From positions 57,009 to 121,008 of the forward strand of contig CAZWSC010000078.1 in assembly GCA_964636385.1 (NCBI GenBank): a stretch of DNA of 64,000 nt, given 5' to 3'. The first letter of the stretch is position 1, and each line of letters opens with the position of its first letter. Position numbers and translations under genes: made by a program. The DNA is from CAZWSC01 sp964636385. GTDB taxonomy: Bacteria > Eisenbacteria > RBG-16-71-46 > CAIMUX01. Under the pieces are notes generated by a model that was not told where the DNA came from, did not search any database, and was given only the letters and a program-made list of their open reading frames with translations. Shown here piece by piece: positions 16,937-25,594 of the stretch.

Positions 16937-17443
16937 ATGCTGGACGCAGAAGAGATTGTACGAAAGCTGGATCTGAAACTGCACCCGGTCGAGGGCGGGT
17001 ACTTCTCCGAGACCTACAGGTCGGAGGAGACGCTGCGCACGGGCCGGTCGGGTCAGCGACACCGGGACAGCAGATCACTGGCAACCGCCATCTACTACCT
17101 TCTCAAGCCTGGAACAGTCTCTTCCCTGCACAGGCTTGCCGGAGATGAGCTGTTCCACTTCTACCTGGGCGATCCCGTGGAGATGCTTCAGCTCCATCCG
17201 GGAGGCAGGTCGCGTCTGCTGGTTCTCGGGACGGATCTGGAAGCCGGGATGCGGCCGCAGGTCCTCGTGCCCCGGGGTGTGTGGCAGGGATCGCGCCTGG
17301 TTCCGGGCGGAAGGCTGGCGCTCCTGGGCACAACCATGGCACCGGGCTTCGATCCCGACGACTACGAGCAGGGGGAGTTCGGGGTGCTGTCCGCAGCCTG
17401 GCCGCAACACCGGGATCTGATCCGGACCCTGCTGCCGGGCTGA
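16937..17443 (+). CDS. DUF985 cupin-fold protein
   Basis: Small cupin of the DUF985 (cupin_5) family; biochemical role not established, though relatives are proposed to bind sugars or metals. Signatures: LKLHPVEGGYFSETYRS, TAIYYLLKPGTVSSLHRL, DELFHFYLGDP, PRGVWQGSRL and TTMAPGFDPDDYEQG, all standard for the family, with a normal length of 168 residues. ATG 16937 has AGGAAGAG about 3-4 bases upstream. An in-frame ATG at 16907 is possible and adds ten residues. It is divergent from pcm and convergent with yitT, thus probably monocistronic. Confidence 0.88.
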   Translation: MLDAEEIVRKLDLKLHPVEGGYFSETYRSEETLRTGRSGQRHRDSRSLATAIYYLLKPGTVSSLHRLAGDELFHFYLGDPVEMLQLHPGGRSRLLVLGTDLEAGMRPQVLVPRGVWQGSRLVPGGRLALLGTTMAPGFDPDDYEQGEFGVLSAAWPQHRDLIRTLLPG

Positions 17444-17491
17444 TCCTCCCGGCGGATGCGCCCTGTCACGTGCAGTGTGCGGGGCCGTCGT

Positions 17492-18391
17492 TCACTCGTC
17501 CGAGCTCTGGATGGGGCCGAACCCCTCGCCAAGAACCTCCTTGGCCGGGGCGATCGTAACGAAGGAGTGCGGGTCGATCTCGGCCAGAATCCGCTTCAGT
17601 CGGATTACCTCGTTCGATGCCAGGACAACCAGCAGCACCGGACGGGAAACGCGGCTGAATCCGCCCCGCGCCTCCAGAAAGGTCACGCCGCGGTTGAGGC
17701 GCTCGAAGACCGCCTTGCACACCTCTTCCTGCCTCCCGGTGATTATGAGTGCGGCGCGGGTGTGTGCGAATCCCTCCTGTACAAGATCCAGAACGCGCGC
17801 GGAGACGAATGCGAGGGCCAGTGCAACCATCACAGCCTCCATGCCGAACTGGAACGCAGCCGCCCCGAAGATGATCGCGTTCATCAACAGCAGGGACTGG
17901 CCGATCGGAAAGCCCAGAAACCGCCTTGCCAGCCGGGCCAGCACATCAGTCCCGCCGGTGGTTCCCCTGCCCCGGAAGACGAGCCCCAGCCCGACGCCGT
18001 CCACCAGCCCCCCGTAACAGATGATGAGAAGGCGGTCGCTGGTCGGGGAGGTCAGGTACGGGGCGGTGAGATCGATCCCGAATGACAGGACCGCCACCGC
18101 CACCGCTGTCCGTATGAAGAAGCGCAGCCCTCCCGCGTGGCGCCATCCCAGGTAGAGCAGCGGTACGTTCATCACGAGAACGGCCATGCCGACCGGAACG
18201 TTGATCAGCGAGTGCAGCAGAATCGCCACGCCCGTGACTCCGCCGGCTACCACGTCGTTCGGCACGAAGAACAGGTTGGTTCCAACGGCCACGAGCATCG
18301 AACCGATGATGATCTGGGCATAGTCGAAGACCACCTCGTGGAGCCTGGGCTTCCTGAAGACGGTGGAGGACGTCACGGCCTGCATCTTCAA
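17492..18391 (-). CDS. YitT-family membrane protein (DUF161 + DUF2179)
   Basis: Polytopic inner-membrane protein of unknown transport or sensing function. Five or six helices cover residues ~25-185, with family motifs IIIGSMLVAVGTNLFFVPNDV, GGVTGVAILLH and GRGTTGGTDVLARL. A C-terminal cytoplasmic DUF2179 domain follows (ALIITGRQEEVCKAVFERLNRGVTFLEARGG ... DPHSFVTIAPAKEVLGEGF). The start is uncertain: TTG 18391 has GAGG 8 bases upstream, whereas the ATG two codons later has none. It begins 10 bp after the lipoprotein gene and is probably the last gene of the response regulator-kinase-lipoprotein operon. Confidence 0.9.
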   Translation of the reverse strand: MKMQAVTSSTVFRKPRLHEVVFDYAQIIIGSMLVAVGTNLFFVPNDVVAGGVTGVAILLHSLINVPVGMAVLVMNVPLLYLGWRHAGGLRFFIRTAVAVAVLSFGIDLTAPYLTSPTSDRLLIICYGGLVDGVGLGLVFRGRGTTGGTDVLARLARRFLGFPIGQSLLLMNAIIFGAAAFQFGMEAVMVALALAFVSARVLDLVQEGFAHTRAALIITGRQEEVCKAVFERLNRGVTFLEARGGFSRVSRPVLLVVLASNEVIRLKRILAEIDPHSFVTIAPAKEVLGEGFGPIQSSDE

Positions 18392-18401
18392 GGGAGGTAC
18401 C

Positions 18402-19091
18402 TCATCTGCGGCCTGTGACCTCTTCAGCGATCACCCTGGCCTTGTAGGCGAGATTGGAGGCGCCTGTGACATCGCCACGGGCGAGTGCCTCCCGGGCCTG
18501 CTGTACAAGGCCGAGGGATGTCTCGAGCTTGTCGCGCTGAGCCTGGGGAAGCGCGCGCAGGGCGGAACGACGGGCCAGCGAGTCGGCCAGCGCGATGTCG
18601 CGCAGGGCCGTCCGCTCCATCCGCAGGCGCGACGATGGAGGCAGGTCGACGGCTATCTCCGGAGGCGCCGGCTGCGGAAGGGTGACAGCGGGTGCACCTA
18701 GCGAATCGCTCGGACCGGGAGATAGGGAGTCGAGGATGGCACGATATGCTGCTGCCGCCGCGGAGTCGGCCGTTGCGAGGTAGGCGGCGACGGCGGCCGA
18801 ATCTGCGGTTGCCGGTGGGCGAGGCGAAACGACCGGTTCTGCAGGCCGGGGCAGTGGTGTCGCCTCAACCGGGCCGAAGACCATGGGCCATGGGCGCACC
18901 ACAGGTTCGCGCCGGAGGGTGTCCGACGGAGTTGCCGCGGTGGCGTCCTCATGCAGCAAAGCAGGCTTCTCCGGGGGAGGCGGCCCCACTGTGGGAGAGG
19001 GTCCCGGATTCGGCAGGGGCAGACATCCGCCTGCCGCAGTCGCCAGCAGGAGCCACCGGGCGATCCCCCGAGTTCCCTGCCGCTTCCTCAT
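18402..19091 (-). CDS. proline/alanine-rich lipoprotein
   Basis: Unrecognised exported lipoprotein of 229 residues. Residues 1-23 form a lipoprotein signal peptide with lipobox LLATAAGGC. The mature part begins with ~90 residues rich in proline and alanine (PNPGPSPTVGPPPPEKP), including two copies of TADSAA[VA]AAY, and ends with a ~75-residue helical, charged segment (LADSLARRSALRALPQAQRDKLETSL ... GDVTGASNLAYKARVIAEEV) resembling TPR-like or tubulin-like helical hairpins. The extended region may span the periplasm. Its ATG overlaps the histidine kinase stop by 4 bp (ATGA), so it is translationally coupled and may be an accessory sensor or output of that two-component system. Confidence 0.75.
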   Translation of the reverse strand: MRKRQGTRGIARWLLLATAAGGCLPLPNPGPSPTVGPPPPEKPALLHEDATAATPSDTLRREPVVRPWPMVFGPVEATPLPRPAEPVVSPRPPATADSAAVAAYLATADSAAAAAYRAILDSLSPGPSDSLGAPAVTLPQPAPPEIAVDLPPSSRLRMERTALRDIALADSLARRSALRALPQAQRDKLETSLGLVQQAREALARGDVTGASNLAYKARVIAEEVTGRR

Positions 19092-20893
19092 GATTGCTCC
19101 CTGAAGTTCTCTGCGGCAGGTATACGGACAACGACGGTGGTCCCGGATCCCGGACGCGACCGGATTTCCACCTCGCCGTTGTGCATCTCCACTGCCTGCC
19201 GCACAAGTGCCAGGCCGACTCCGGTTCCGCCATCCTTCGTTGTGAAGTAGAGGTCGAAGACCTTGTCCATGTTCTCTTCCGGGATGCCGGGTCCCGTGTC
19301 TTCGATCTCAAGGCAGAGTTCGCCGTTCTCGGGACGGCCGCGTACCATCACGTTTCCCTCCCTGGACGGTGTGGCCTGGATCGCGTTGCGTATCACGTTC
19401 TGGATCGCCTGTCGCAGGACTTCCCGGTCCGCCATGATCTGTGGCAATGGAGACTCCACCTGAAGTTCCAGATCGAGCCCCGCAAGGTTCGCCTCAGCCT
19501 CCTGGGTGCGGCGTATCTCGTTCAGCAGGTCGTCCGGCCGAACAGGATTCGGGTTCATGCGCTGCAGCCTGGCCACCTTGAGGAATCCGCTCACGGCCCG
19601 CTGCAGGCGTTGAATCTCCTCGCTCGCGACGGCCACGTGTTCTGTTATCTCCTGTGGGGGCATGTCCGGGTCGCTCCGAAGAATCCCGAGTTCGAAGTTG
19701 ATCGACTGAAGGGGATTCCTGATCTCATGCGCCACGCCCGCAGCCATCTGGGCCAGGCGCGAGAGCACACGGGACTGGTCCACTACCGTGTGCAGGCGCC
19801 TGAGGGCGCCCATCTCCTTGATCTCGACAACAACGCCGTCAGCCCCTTCCGGGTCGGTTGTCCTGGTCCCGACCGCCACGTGGCCGAGTCCCGGTCCGTC
19901 ACCGGGAAGGGCGACTGTGAGGCTTGGGATATCCTCGCGGAGCAGTGCCTCGGCGAGAAGTCTTACCGGGTGGTCTGCACCAAGCGCGCTGTCCAGCGGC
20001 CTGCCCACAGCGGAACTGTCCAGGCCCAGGACTCTCTCAGCCGGGCCGTTGATCAGGATGATCACACAGTTCGAGTCGAGGGTCAGTACCCCATCGCCCA
20101 GCATCTCCATCGTGGTCCGGATCGTTCCATCCCTGTTCGATCTTTCCCGGGAGATCTGCTCGCTGAGCAGGTTCAGGTCGCGGGCAAGCCGGCTGAACTC
20201 ATCCACTCCCGACTCCGGTATCCGGTCCTGGAGCCGGCCTTCGCGCAGCGCGGCGATCCCCGCCTCAAGGCGCCTGAACCTGCCCCGGATCGCAGCGGCC
20301 ATTACGAGACCGACGAGTATCGCGAGGGAGATCTGGACAGTGGCCACCTTCAGGCTTCTTCTGAAGACCTCGTCAACGCGTTCATTGAGGAGCGTGCCCG
20401 CGATCCCGACCCTGATCGAGCCGAACGGGATTCCACCCAGAAGGAGCGGGACCTTGTCCTCGTAGAATCTGGGTGACCGGCGCAGGCTTGTCAGAAGCGA
20501 CGCCGCCTCCCGGATGCTTCGCGCCCTGGGCATTTCGGGAGTCGGCCCGAGCCTCCTTCCGACCTGGTCCGGAGTCGTGTGAGCCAGGGCGGTACCTTCC
20601 GTGTTACACAGGGCTATGTACACGACGGACGGCGCCTTGGCCAGGGCGGCCTGCAGGAAGAGGTTCAGCCTCTCGTCTCCCCGCAGGGCCTCGGCCGGAT
20701 CCCTGCCGGGTGTCCTGACGAGGTGGCCGATCTGGAGGAGGAGCGTCTGCGCGATCACGTCGCTCTCCGTCGACGCCCCTTCCGCCGCAAGGCGCACCAC
20801 GCTTGCCATCTCCAGGAATCCGGACACCAGGATCACGACTGTAACGAGGACCAGAAGGACGATGATCTGCCGTGGTCCCCAACCCATCCTCAT
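19088..20893 (-). CDS. membrane sensor histidine kinase (NtrB/ZraS-like)
   Basis: Sensor kinase of a two-component system that activates sigma-54 transcription through the adjacent NtrC-type regulator. Order: transmembrane helix ~10-32, periplasmic sensor ~33-180, second helix ~190-212 (LKVATVQISLAILVGLVMAAA), HAMP with LEAGIAALREGRLQDRIPE, PAS-like segment (DGVLTLDSNCVIILINGPAERVLG), HisKA with phospho-acceptor in MAAGVAHEIRNPLQS, and an HATPase domain with N-box QNVIRNAIQATP, G1 EIEDTGPGIPEEN and the ATP lid FTTKDGGTGVGLAL. ATG 20893 overlaps the regulator's stop by 4 bp and has GGAGG 7 bases upstream. 601 residues. The signal is unknown. Confidence 0.95.
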   Translation of the reverse strand: MRMGWGPRQIIVLLVLVTVVILVSGFLEMASVVRLAAEGASTESDVIAQTLLLQIGHLVRTPGRDPAEALRGDERLNLFLQAALAKAPSVVYIALCNTEGTALAHTTPDQVGRRLGPTPEMPRARSIREAASLLTSLRRSPRFYEDKVPLLLGGIPFGSIRVGIAGTLLNERVDEVFRRSLKVATVQISLAILVGLVMAAAIRGRFRRLEAGIAALREGRLQDRIPESGVDEFSRLARDLNLLSEQISRERSNRDGTIRTTMEMLGDGVLTLDSNCVIILINGPAERVLGLDSSAVGRPLDSALGADHPVRLLAEALLREDIPSLTVALPGDGPGLGHVAVGTRTTDPEGADGVVVEIKEMGALRRLHTVVDQSRVLSRLAQMAAGVAHEIRNPLQSINFELGILRSDPDMPPQEITEHVAVASEEIQRLQRAVSGFLKVARLQRMNPNPVRPDDLLNEIRRTQEAEANLAGLDLELQVESPLPQIMADREVLRQAIQNVIRNAIQATPSREGNVMVRGRPENGELCLEIEDTGPGIPEENMDKVFDLYFTTKDGGTGVGLALVRQAVEMHNGEVEIRSRPGSGTTVVVRIPAAENFREQS

Positions 20894-22341
20894 TGCCCAT
20901 CCTCCCGCCACCGTCCGGCCCTGCGGTTACGCAATGCCTCACGGACTCCGTAACGGTTGAGCTTCGAATGGAGTGTCTTGGCGCTGATGCCGAGCATGGC
21001 GGCGGTCCGGGTCTTGTTGTCAGCGCAGTGTGCAAGAGTCTCCAGTATGACCTGTCTCTCGACAGCCTCCAGCGGCGCTCCGATCGGGATTCTGAGGCTG
21101 CTGTTGCCGGCTCCGCCCGGGACCGGGCTGACGTGTGCCTTGCGCGGGTCCTGGCTCTGAAGGACTGCCGGAGGGAGGTACTCGGGCCGGATCTCATCCC
21201 CCTTGCACAGGATCACGGCACGCTGTACGGCGTTGCGGAGTTCACGCACATTGCCGGGCCAGTCATAGCTCCGCATCGCTTCCATTGCGTCGATCGAGAA
21301 GCCGGCCACGGATCGGTTGTTCTCGTGCGCATACTCGCTTAGAAAGGCCTGTGCAAGAAGCGGGATGTCCTCCATGCGCTCCCTGAGCGACGGCATCTGA
21401 AGCGTGAATACATTCAGCCGGAAGTAGAGATCCTCGCGCAGGGTTCCGTTGGACAGTCGTTCGTTGACGGAGACATTGGTTGCGGACAGAACGCGGACAT
21501 CGACCGGGATCTCCCTGGATCCGCCGATCCGGCGGACCCGGTTGTCTTCCAGAACCCGCAGCAGCTTGCTCTGCAGGGAGACCGGCATCTCGGCGATCTC
21601 GTCCAGGAACAGGGTCCCCTGGTGGGCCAGCTCGAACACACCGGGACGGGTTGCATTGGCGGAGGTGAACGCCCCTCTTTCATGTCCGAGGATCTCGCTC
21701 TCGAGCAGGGTTTCGGGAATCGCGGCGCAACTGATTGCAACGAATCGATTGGAGGCGCGCGGACTCATACTGTGCAGTGTTCGCGCCACGACCTCCTTGC
21801 CGGTGCCGCTATCCCCTGTGATCAGAACCGGCGCCGATGAAGGTGCGATCTGGTCGATCATCCTGTAGATGGAGATCATGGCCGGTGAGCGCCCGATGAG
21901 TCTCTGGTACCTTCCGCTGCGCTCCATCTCCCGCCGGAGGAACCGCACCTCCTGGCGCATGGCCGAGCGCTCGAGACCCTTGCGGATGACGGTCTCCAGG
22001 CGTTCGGGCTCAACGGGCTTGGTGAGATAGTCGTACACACCACGGCGGGTGGCCTCCACCGCGCTGTCGATCGTGCCGTGCGCCGTCAGGACGACCGTGG
22101 TTGACTCTATGCCGTGATCGTTCAGATCAGCGATGAGGTCGATGCCGGAACGTCCAGGAAGCTGCAGGTCGGTGATCACGAGATCGGGTGTCCGCTCCAG
22201 CGCGATCTGCAGTGCCGTTTCGGCATCCGCTGCGAGGTCAACCGTGTGACCGAGGCCGCTGACGATCCGTGCCAGGCCCTTACGGATCGGCTCTTCGTCA
22301 TCAACGACCAGGATGCGTCTGGGTGTGTCGAGTGTTTCCAT
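20890..22341 (-). CDS. sigma-54-dependent response regulator (NtrC family)
   Basis: Enhancer-binding activator with receiver, AAA+ and DNA-binding domains. The receiver (residues ~8-120) has the acidic pocket VVDDEEP and phospho-acceptor Asp in LVITDLQLPG. The sigma-54 interaction domain (~150-385) shows Walker A GDSGTGKEVVA, the GAFTSA loop that contacts sigma-54 (GAFTSANATRPG), Walker B TLFLDEIAEMP and the arginine fingers. The C-terminus (~435-480) is a Fis-type HTH (LEAVERQVILETLAHCADNKTRTAAMLGISAKTLHSKL). First gene of the regulator-kinase-lipoprotein-YitT operon. A perfect GATAGC/GCTATC inverted repeat lies ~90 bp upstream of its start and is a possible binding site. Confidence 0.96.
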   Translation of the reverse strand: METLDTPRRILVVDDEEPIRKGLARIVSGLGHTVDLAADAETALQIALERTPDLVITDLQLPGRSGIDLIADLNDHGIESTTVVLTAHGTIDSAVEATRRGVYDYLTKPVEPERLETVIRKGLERSAMRQEVRFLRREMERSGRYQRLIGRSPAMISIYRMIDQIAPSSAPVLITGDSGTGKEVVARTLHSMSPRASNRFVAISCAAIPETLLESEILGHERGAFTSANATRPGVFELAHQGTLFLDEIAEMPVSLQSKLLRVLEDNRVRRIGGSREIPVDVRVLSATNVSVNERLSNGTLREDLYFRLNVFTLQMPSLRERMEDIPLLAQAFLSEYAHENNRSVAGFSIDAMEAMRSYDWPGNVRELRNAVQRAVILCKGDEIRPEYLPPAVLQSQDPRKAHVSPVPGGAGNSSLRIPIGAPLEAVERQVILETLAHCADNKTRTAAMLGISAKTLHSKLNRYGVREALRNRRAGRWREDGQ

Positions 22342-22427
22342 TTCCGCAGTTTCCCGGCAGGGTCCGTGCGCTCCAGTCCTGATATGTCACTGCATCGAGA
22401 TGCGGCACAGGGTTGAAGCAGCCAGAA

Positions 22428-22446
22428 GATAGCACGTGGCGCTATC
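22428..22446. promoter_or_regulatory. inverted repeat, possible activator binding site
   Basis: GATAGC-N7-GCTATC, a perfect 6-bp dyad with a spacer of ACGTGGC. It lies 87 bp upstream of the response regulator ATG and about 150 bp upstream of the sigma-54-like element at 22594, a normal distance for an NtrC-type enhancer. It could also be an autoregulatory operator. Confidence 0.4.
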
Positions 22447-22593
22447 AATGCGAGGGGAAATTCCGTAACAGTGTGAAGTTTCTACAGAGTCAGAATAGGA
22501 GTATCCTTGCAGATCCAGGGGCCACCACGGAGTTGTCAGCTTATATCTTCCTGTGGTTCAACATGTTGCAGAATGCTCTGGTGTCCGGGGTAT

Positions 22594-22609
22594 TGGCACG
22601 CCGCTTGAC
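22594..22609 (+). promoter_or_regulatory. sigma-54 (-24/-12)-like promoter element
   Basis: TGGCACGCCGCTTGAC fits the consensus TGGCACG-N4-TTGC[AT] with the correct 12-bp GG-to-GC register, except that the -12 element reads GA instead of GC. That base is the most conserved in the element, which lowers confidence. It points away from the regulator gene towards the hairpin at 22670-22734; no protein gene follows on this strand. Confidence 0.35.
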
Positions 22610-22669
22610 ACACGGTATGCCGAAGTGTACCCATGACGGGTTTGTCTCGGGTGGAAGTATCGAAACACA

Positions 22670-22734
22670 CCGGGGATCGCGGCAACAAGAAATGACCTGT
22701 GGTGGTTGGCCCTGCCGGCGCCACGCGATCCCGG
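22670..22734 (+). ncRNA. candidate structured small RNA / long hairpin
   Basis: CCGGGGATCGCG (22670-22681) pairs with CGCGATCCCGG (22724-22734) apart from one bulged G, and inner GTGG/CCAC and GGCC/GGC segments can pair as well. ATCTTCT follows the right arm. With the sigma-54-like element about 60 bp upstream this could be a short regulated transcript of roughly 125 nt, or simply a hairpin. It is not a family I recognise. Confidence 0.3.
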
Positions 22735-23059
22735 ATCTTCTCCCGATCGAGTCCGTCGCGCTGTTTGCCCTTCATGGCTGAATCGTCCAAAGCTGTCAGC
22801 GGCGCCGTCCGCCTGGGCGAAGCAGACGAGGCCTTGGAGACGGGTGTGGCGGTGTACGAATCGCCCTGGTAGACCGGACCTGGCGTGCTTGCATCGGGCG
22901 CGTGGTACGGGCTGCACCCCTCCCCATCGCCTCCCTGCCATCCCCGGGTGGACGGCGCCGCTTTTCCATGCGTGCTTGCGGCCTGGCAATCCGCCCCCGA
23001 CGAGGGCGATTTGCGAGGCCGCACCCGCGAAGCGAACCCGAGACGCGCGCGCCCGGCCT

Positions 23060-25588
23060 CTACAGCCCGATCCCCAGGAGCGATCCCGCCTGGTAGACAA
23101 CGGCCGAGATCAGGAACGCCAGCAGGGTAAGGCCGAAGAACTGCATCATGGGCCACTTCCAGGATCCACTCTCCTGCCTGGTGACCGCAAACGTGGCCAT
23201 GCAGGGTGTGCCGATGAGGGTGAAGAGCAGAATGGACAGGCCCGCCAGAGGCGGATACGTGGCGCGCAGCCTCTCCCGCAGCATCTCCTTGTCCTCGGTG
23301 TCGTCCGAACCCACGGAGTGGACGATGCTCAGCTGGGCGACGAAGACCTCCTTTGCCGCAAACGAGCCGAGAAGCGCGGTCCCGATCTTCCAGTCGAATC
23401 CCATCGGGCGGAGAGCCGGCTCCATGAAGCGTCCGATCCTCCCCGCCGTGGAGTGGGCCAGCTCTTCCGCACCCTTGGACGCCGCAAGCTCCCTCATCGC
23501 GTCTTCATGCGGCCCGCGCATCTCATCCAGGTAGCGTACGGCCGCCTCGAAGGTGCCCGGGTCCTCGAAACGAAGGGCATCCAGCCCTGACTGAAGCGAC
23601 AGGAGCCTCATGGCTTCGCCACGCGATCCGATCCCCGAATCGCCCAGGAATCCGACGAGTTCATCGCGCGTGCTCCCGACCAGGCTTGCGGCCGAGAGGA
23701 AGGCTGTGAGCCTCTGCCCGCCGGGAAGGCTCTGCAGTGAGTCCAGCGTCGCTTCGAAGCGGGCCCCGGCGGAGGCGAATCCACCCTCGTGTGGATGGTA
23801 CAGGGCCTGGGTGCGCTCCATATCCAGCTTGGCGCGGACGGCGGACCGGAGAAGGTCGGAATCCTCAGGAAGGTTCATGAGATGATTCAGGCTCCCGGCT
23901 TTCTCCACCAGTGCGAGCTCGGCTGCGGCCGCTTCCGCATCGTAATCACGCCCGTACTCGGAGATGCGCGGGAAGGCGGAGAGCACCCACAGGATCACGG
24001 AAATCGCGAGGATGATGGTTCCCGCTTTGCGGAGGTAAAGCCATGCCCGTTCCCACATGTGGATCAGCATCCCCTTCACGGTGGGCAGGCGATAGGGCGG
24101 GACCTCCATCACGAAGGGTGTCGACGGGCCCCTGAATATGGTCGCCCGAAGCAGCTTCGCCAGCACGATGGCGAGCACGATCCCGATTATGTATATGAGC
24201 CACAGGACCGGGCCCTGCATGTGGGGTGGGAAGAAGGCCGGGATTATCAGTGCGTATATGGTCAAACGCGCTCCGCAGCTCATCAGCGGGACAACCATGA
24301 GGGTGGTCAGGCGGTCTCTCCGGCTTTCCAGGGTGCGCGTGGCCATCACGGCAGGAACCGTGCACCCGAAGCCGATGACCATCGGGATGAAGCTCTTCCC
24401 GTGCAGCCCGATCCTGTGCATCAGCCCGTCCAGGATGAAAGCGGCGCGCGCCATGTATCCCGAATCCTCCAGCAGCGCGATTGCCAGGAAGAGGATCACT
24501 ATGTTGGGCAGGAAGACTATCACGCCTCCCACTCCGCCGATGATCCCATCCACGAGTAGCGAGAGCAGCAGGCTGTCGCTACCCCGGGGCCACAGACTGG
24601 TCAGGAATGAGGCCAGGTAGGAGAAACCATGGTCGATTCCGTTCATCAGTGGCTCGCCCAGGGCGAAGGTGGCATGAAAGACCAGGTACATCATCGCGAG
24701 GAAGATGGGTATGCCCAGCGCGCGGTTTGTGAGAACCAGGTCCACGGTGTCCGAAAGGGTGTGCCTGGTTTCCACCGTGGAACGGACGGCCTCCTGGCAG
24801 GCCCCGGATATGAAGCCGTAGCGCCGTTCGGCAATGATCACCTCGGGGTTGTCCCCGAAGACCCTGCGGATCCTGGCAGCGCCCTTGTCGACGGCATCAC
24901 GGATTCGGGGGGAGTTCAGCACCTCCCGCACCTGGGGGTCGTTCTCGAGCAGCTTCACGGCCGACCACCGCGGGGAAATGCCTGCCGGGGCCGGATGACC
25001 CTCGAGTATCTCCACGAGTTTCCCGATCTCCTGCTCGATCTCCCGCCCGTAGTCGACCGTCGGCCCGTCACCGCCTGTTCCGACCTTCGCGAGGTCGGCG
25101 GTGGCCAGGACCGAATCGAGCAAGTCCTCGATCCCCTCGCCCTTCGATCCCACCGTGGGAACAAGCGGCACTCCGAGGAGGCGTGAAAGGGCATCAAGGT
25201 CGAACTCCAGCCCTTCAGCCCTGGCCAGGTCGCTCTTGTTGAGGGCCAGGACCAGGGGGAGGCCGAGCTCCATCAGTTGTACAGCCAGATAGAGGTTCCG
25301 CTCGATATTGGAGGAGTCAACGACATGGACGACCACATCCGGTGGATGGTCGATGAGGAAGTCGCGGGCCGCGGTCTCTTCCGGGGAGTAGGCGGTCAGG
25401 CTGTAGGTGCCGGGGAGATCGACGATGCGGATATCGCGATCCCGGTGCCGCCGCGTCCCCTCGGTGATCTCCACGGTCACACCGGGGTAGTTGGCAACAT
25501 GCTGGTGCTTCCCGGTGAGCCGATTGAAGAGGGTGCTTTTCCCGGAGTTCGGGTTTCCGGCCAGCGCGATCGTTGTGCCTGTGCTCAT
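23060..25588 (-). CDS. feoB: ferrous iron transporter FeoB with enlarged loop
   Basis: Inner-membrane Fe(II) uptake protein with an N-terminal G domain. G1 GNPNSGKS (11-18), G2 region YPGVTVE, G3 DLPG (57-60) and G4 NKSD (117-120) are intact. A helical GDI-like region (~180-275) follows, then the gated membrane domain with two Gate motifs (MAMM-like 297-325 region; IGFGCTVPAVMATRTLESRRDR at 405-426). Between helix ~519-538 and the conserved GRIGRFMEPALRPMGFDWKIG (716-736) there are ~175 residues where most FeoB proteins have roughly 30-60; the extra part (~560-700) is helical and charged. Total length is 842 residues. Six bases separate it from feoA, in the operon dtxR-feoA-feoB. Confidence 0.96.
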   Translation of the reverse strand: MSTGTTIALAGNPNSGKSTLFNRLTGKHQHVANYPGVTVEITEGTRRHRDRDIRIVDLPGTYSLTAYSPEETAARDFLIDHPPDVVVHVVDSSNIERNLYLAVQLMELGLPLVLALNKSDLARAEGLEFDLDALSRLLGVPLVPTVGSKGEGIEDLLDSVLATADLAKVGTGGDGPTVDYGREIEQEIGKLVEILEGHPAPAGISPRWSAVKLLENDPQVREVLNSPRIRDAVDKGAARIRRVFGDNPEVIIAERRYGFISGACQEAVRSTVETRHTLSDTVDLVLTNRALGIPIFLAMMYLVFHATFALGEPLMNGIDHGFSYLASFLTSLWPRGSDSLLLSLLVDGIIGGVGGVIVFLPNIVILFLAIALLEDSGYMARAAFILDGLMHRIGLHGKSFIPMVIGFGCTVPAVMATRTLESRRDRLTTLMVVPLMSCGARLTIYALIIPAFFPPHMQGPVLWLIYIIGIVLAIVLAKLLRATIFRGPSTPFVMEVPPYRLPTVKGMLIHMWERAWLYLRKAGTIILAISVILWVLSAFPRISEYGRDYDAEAAAAELALVEKAGSLNHLMNLPEDSDLLRSAVRAKLDMERTQALYHPHEGGFASAGARFEATLDSLQSLPGGQRLTAFLSAASLVGSTRDELVGFLGDSGIGSRGEAMRLLSLQSGLDALRFEDPGTFEAAVRYLDEMRGPHEDAMRELAASKGAEELAHSTAGRIGRFMEPALRPMGFDWKIGTALLGSFAAKEVFVAQLSIVHSVGSDDTEDKEMLRERLRATYPPLAGLSILLFTLIGTPCMATFAVTRQESGSWKWPMMQFFGLTLLAFLISAVVYQAGSLLGIGL

Positions 25589-25594
25589 CTGCGG

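Larger units (their letters stand above)
22342..23059. other. gene-free region between the NtrC-type operon and feoB
   Basis: A 718-bp stretch with no credible protein gene: ORFs up to 206 residues exist but lack ribosome-binding sites and family-like sequence. It contains an inverted repeat (22428-22446), a sigma-54-like promoter on the plus strand (22594-22609) and a long imperfect hairpin (22670-22734), listed separately. From about 22780 to 23059 I see nothing recognisable; a 32-codon frame from ATG 22774 has no ribosome-binding site. Confidence 0.6.

Noticed and set aside
22500..22530. Sigma-54-type promoter on the minus strand for the NtrC-type operon
   Set aside because: The best candidate (TGGCCCCTGGATCTGCA) has the GG and GC blocks one base too far apart.
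22774..22872. 32-codon frame MAESSKAVSGAV...
   Set aside because: Protein-like composition but no ribosome-binding site and no homolog recognised; too short to support.
22413..23156. Open frames on both strands in the gap before feoB (122 and 206 codons)
   Set aside because: No ribosome-binding site, no family-like sequence and an overlap of the two in the same bases; the stretch is treated as non-coding.
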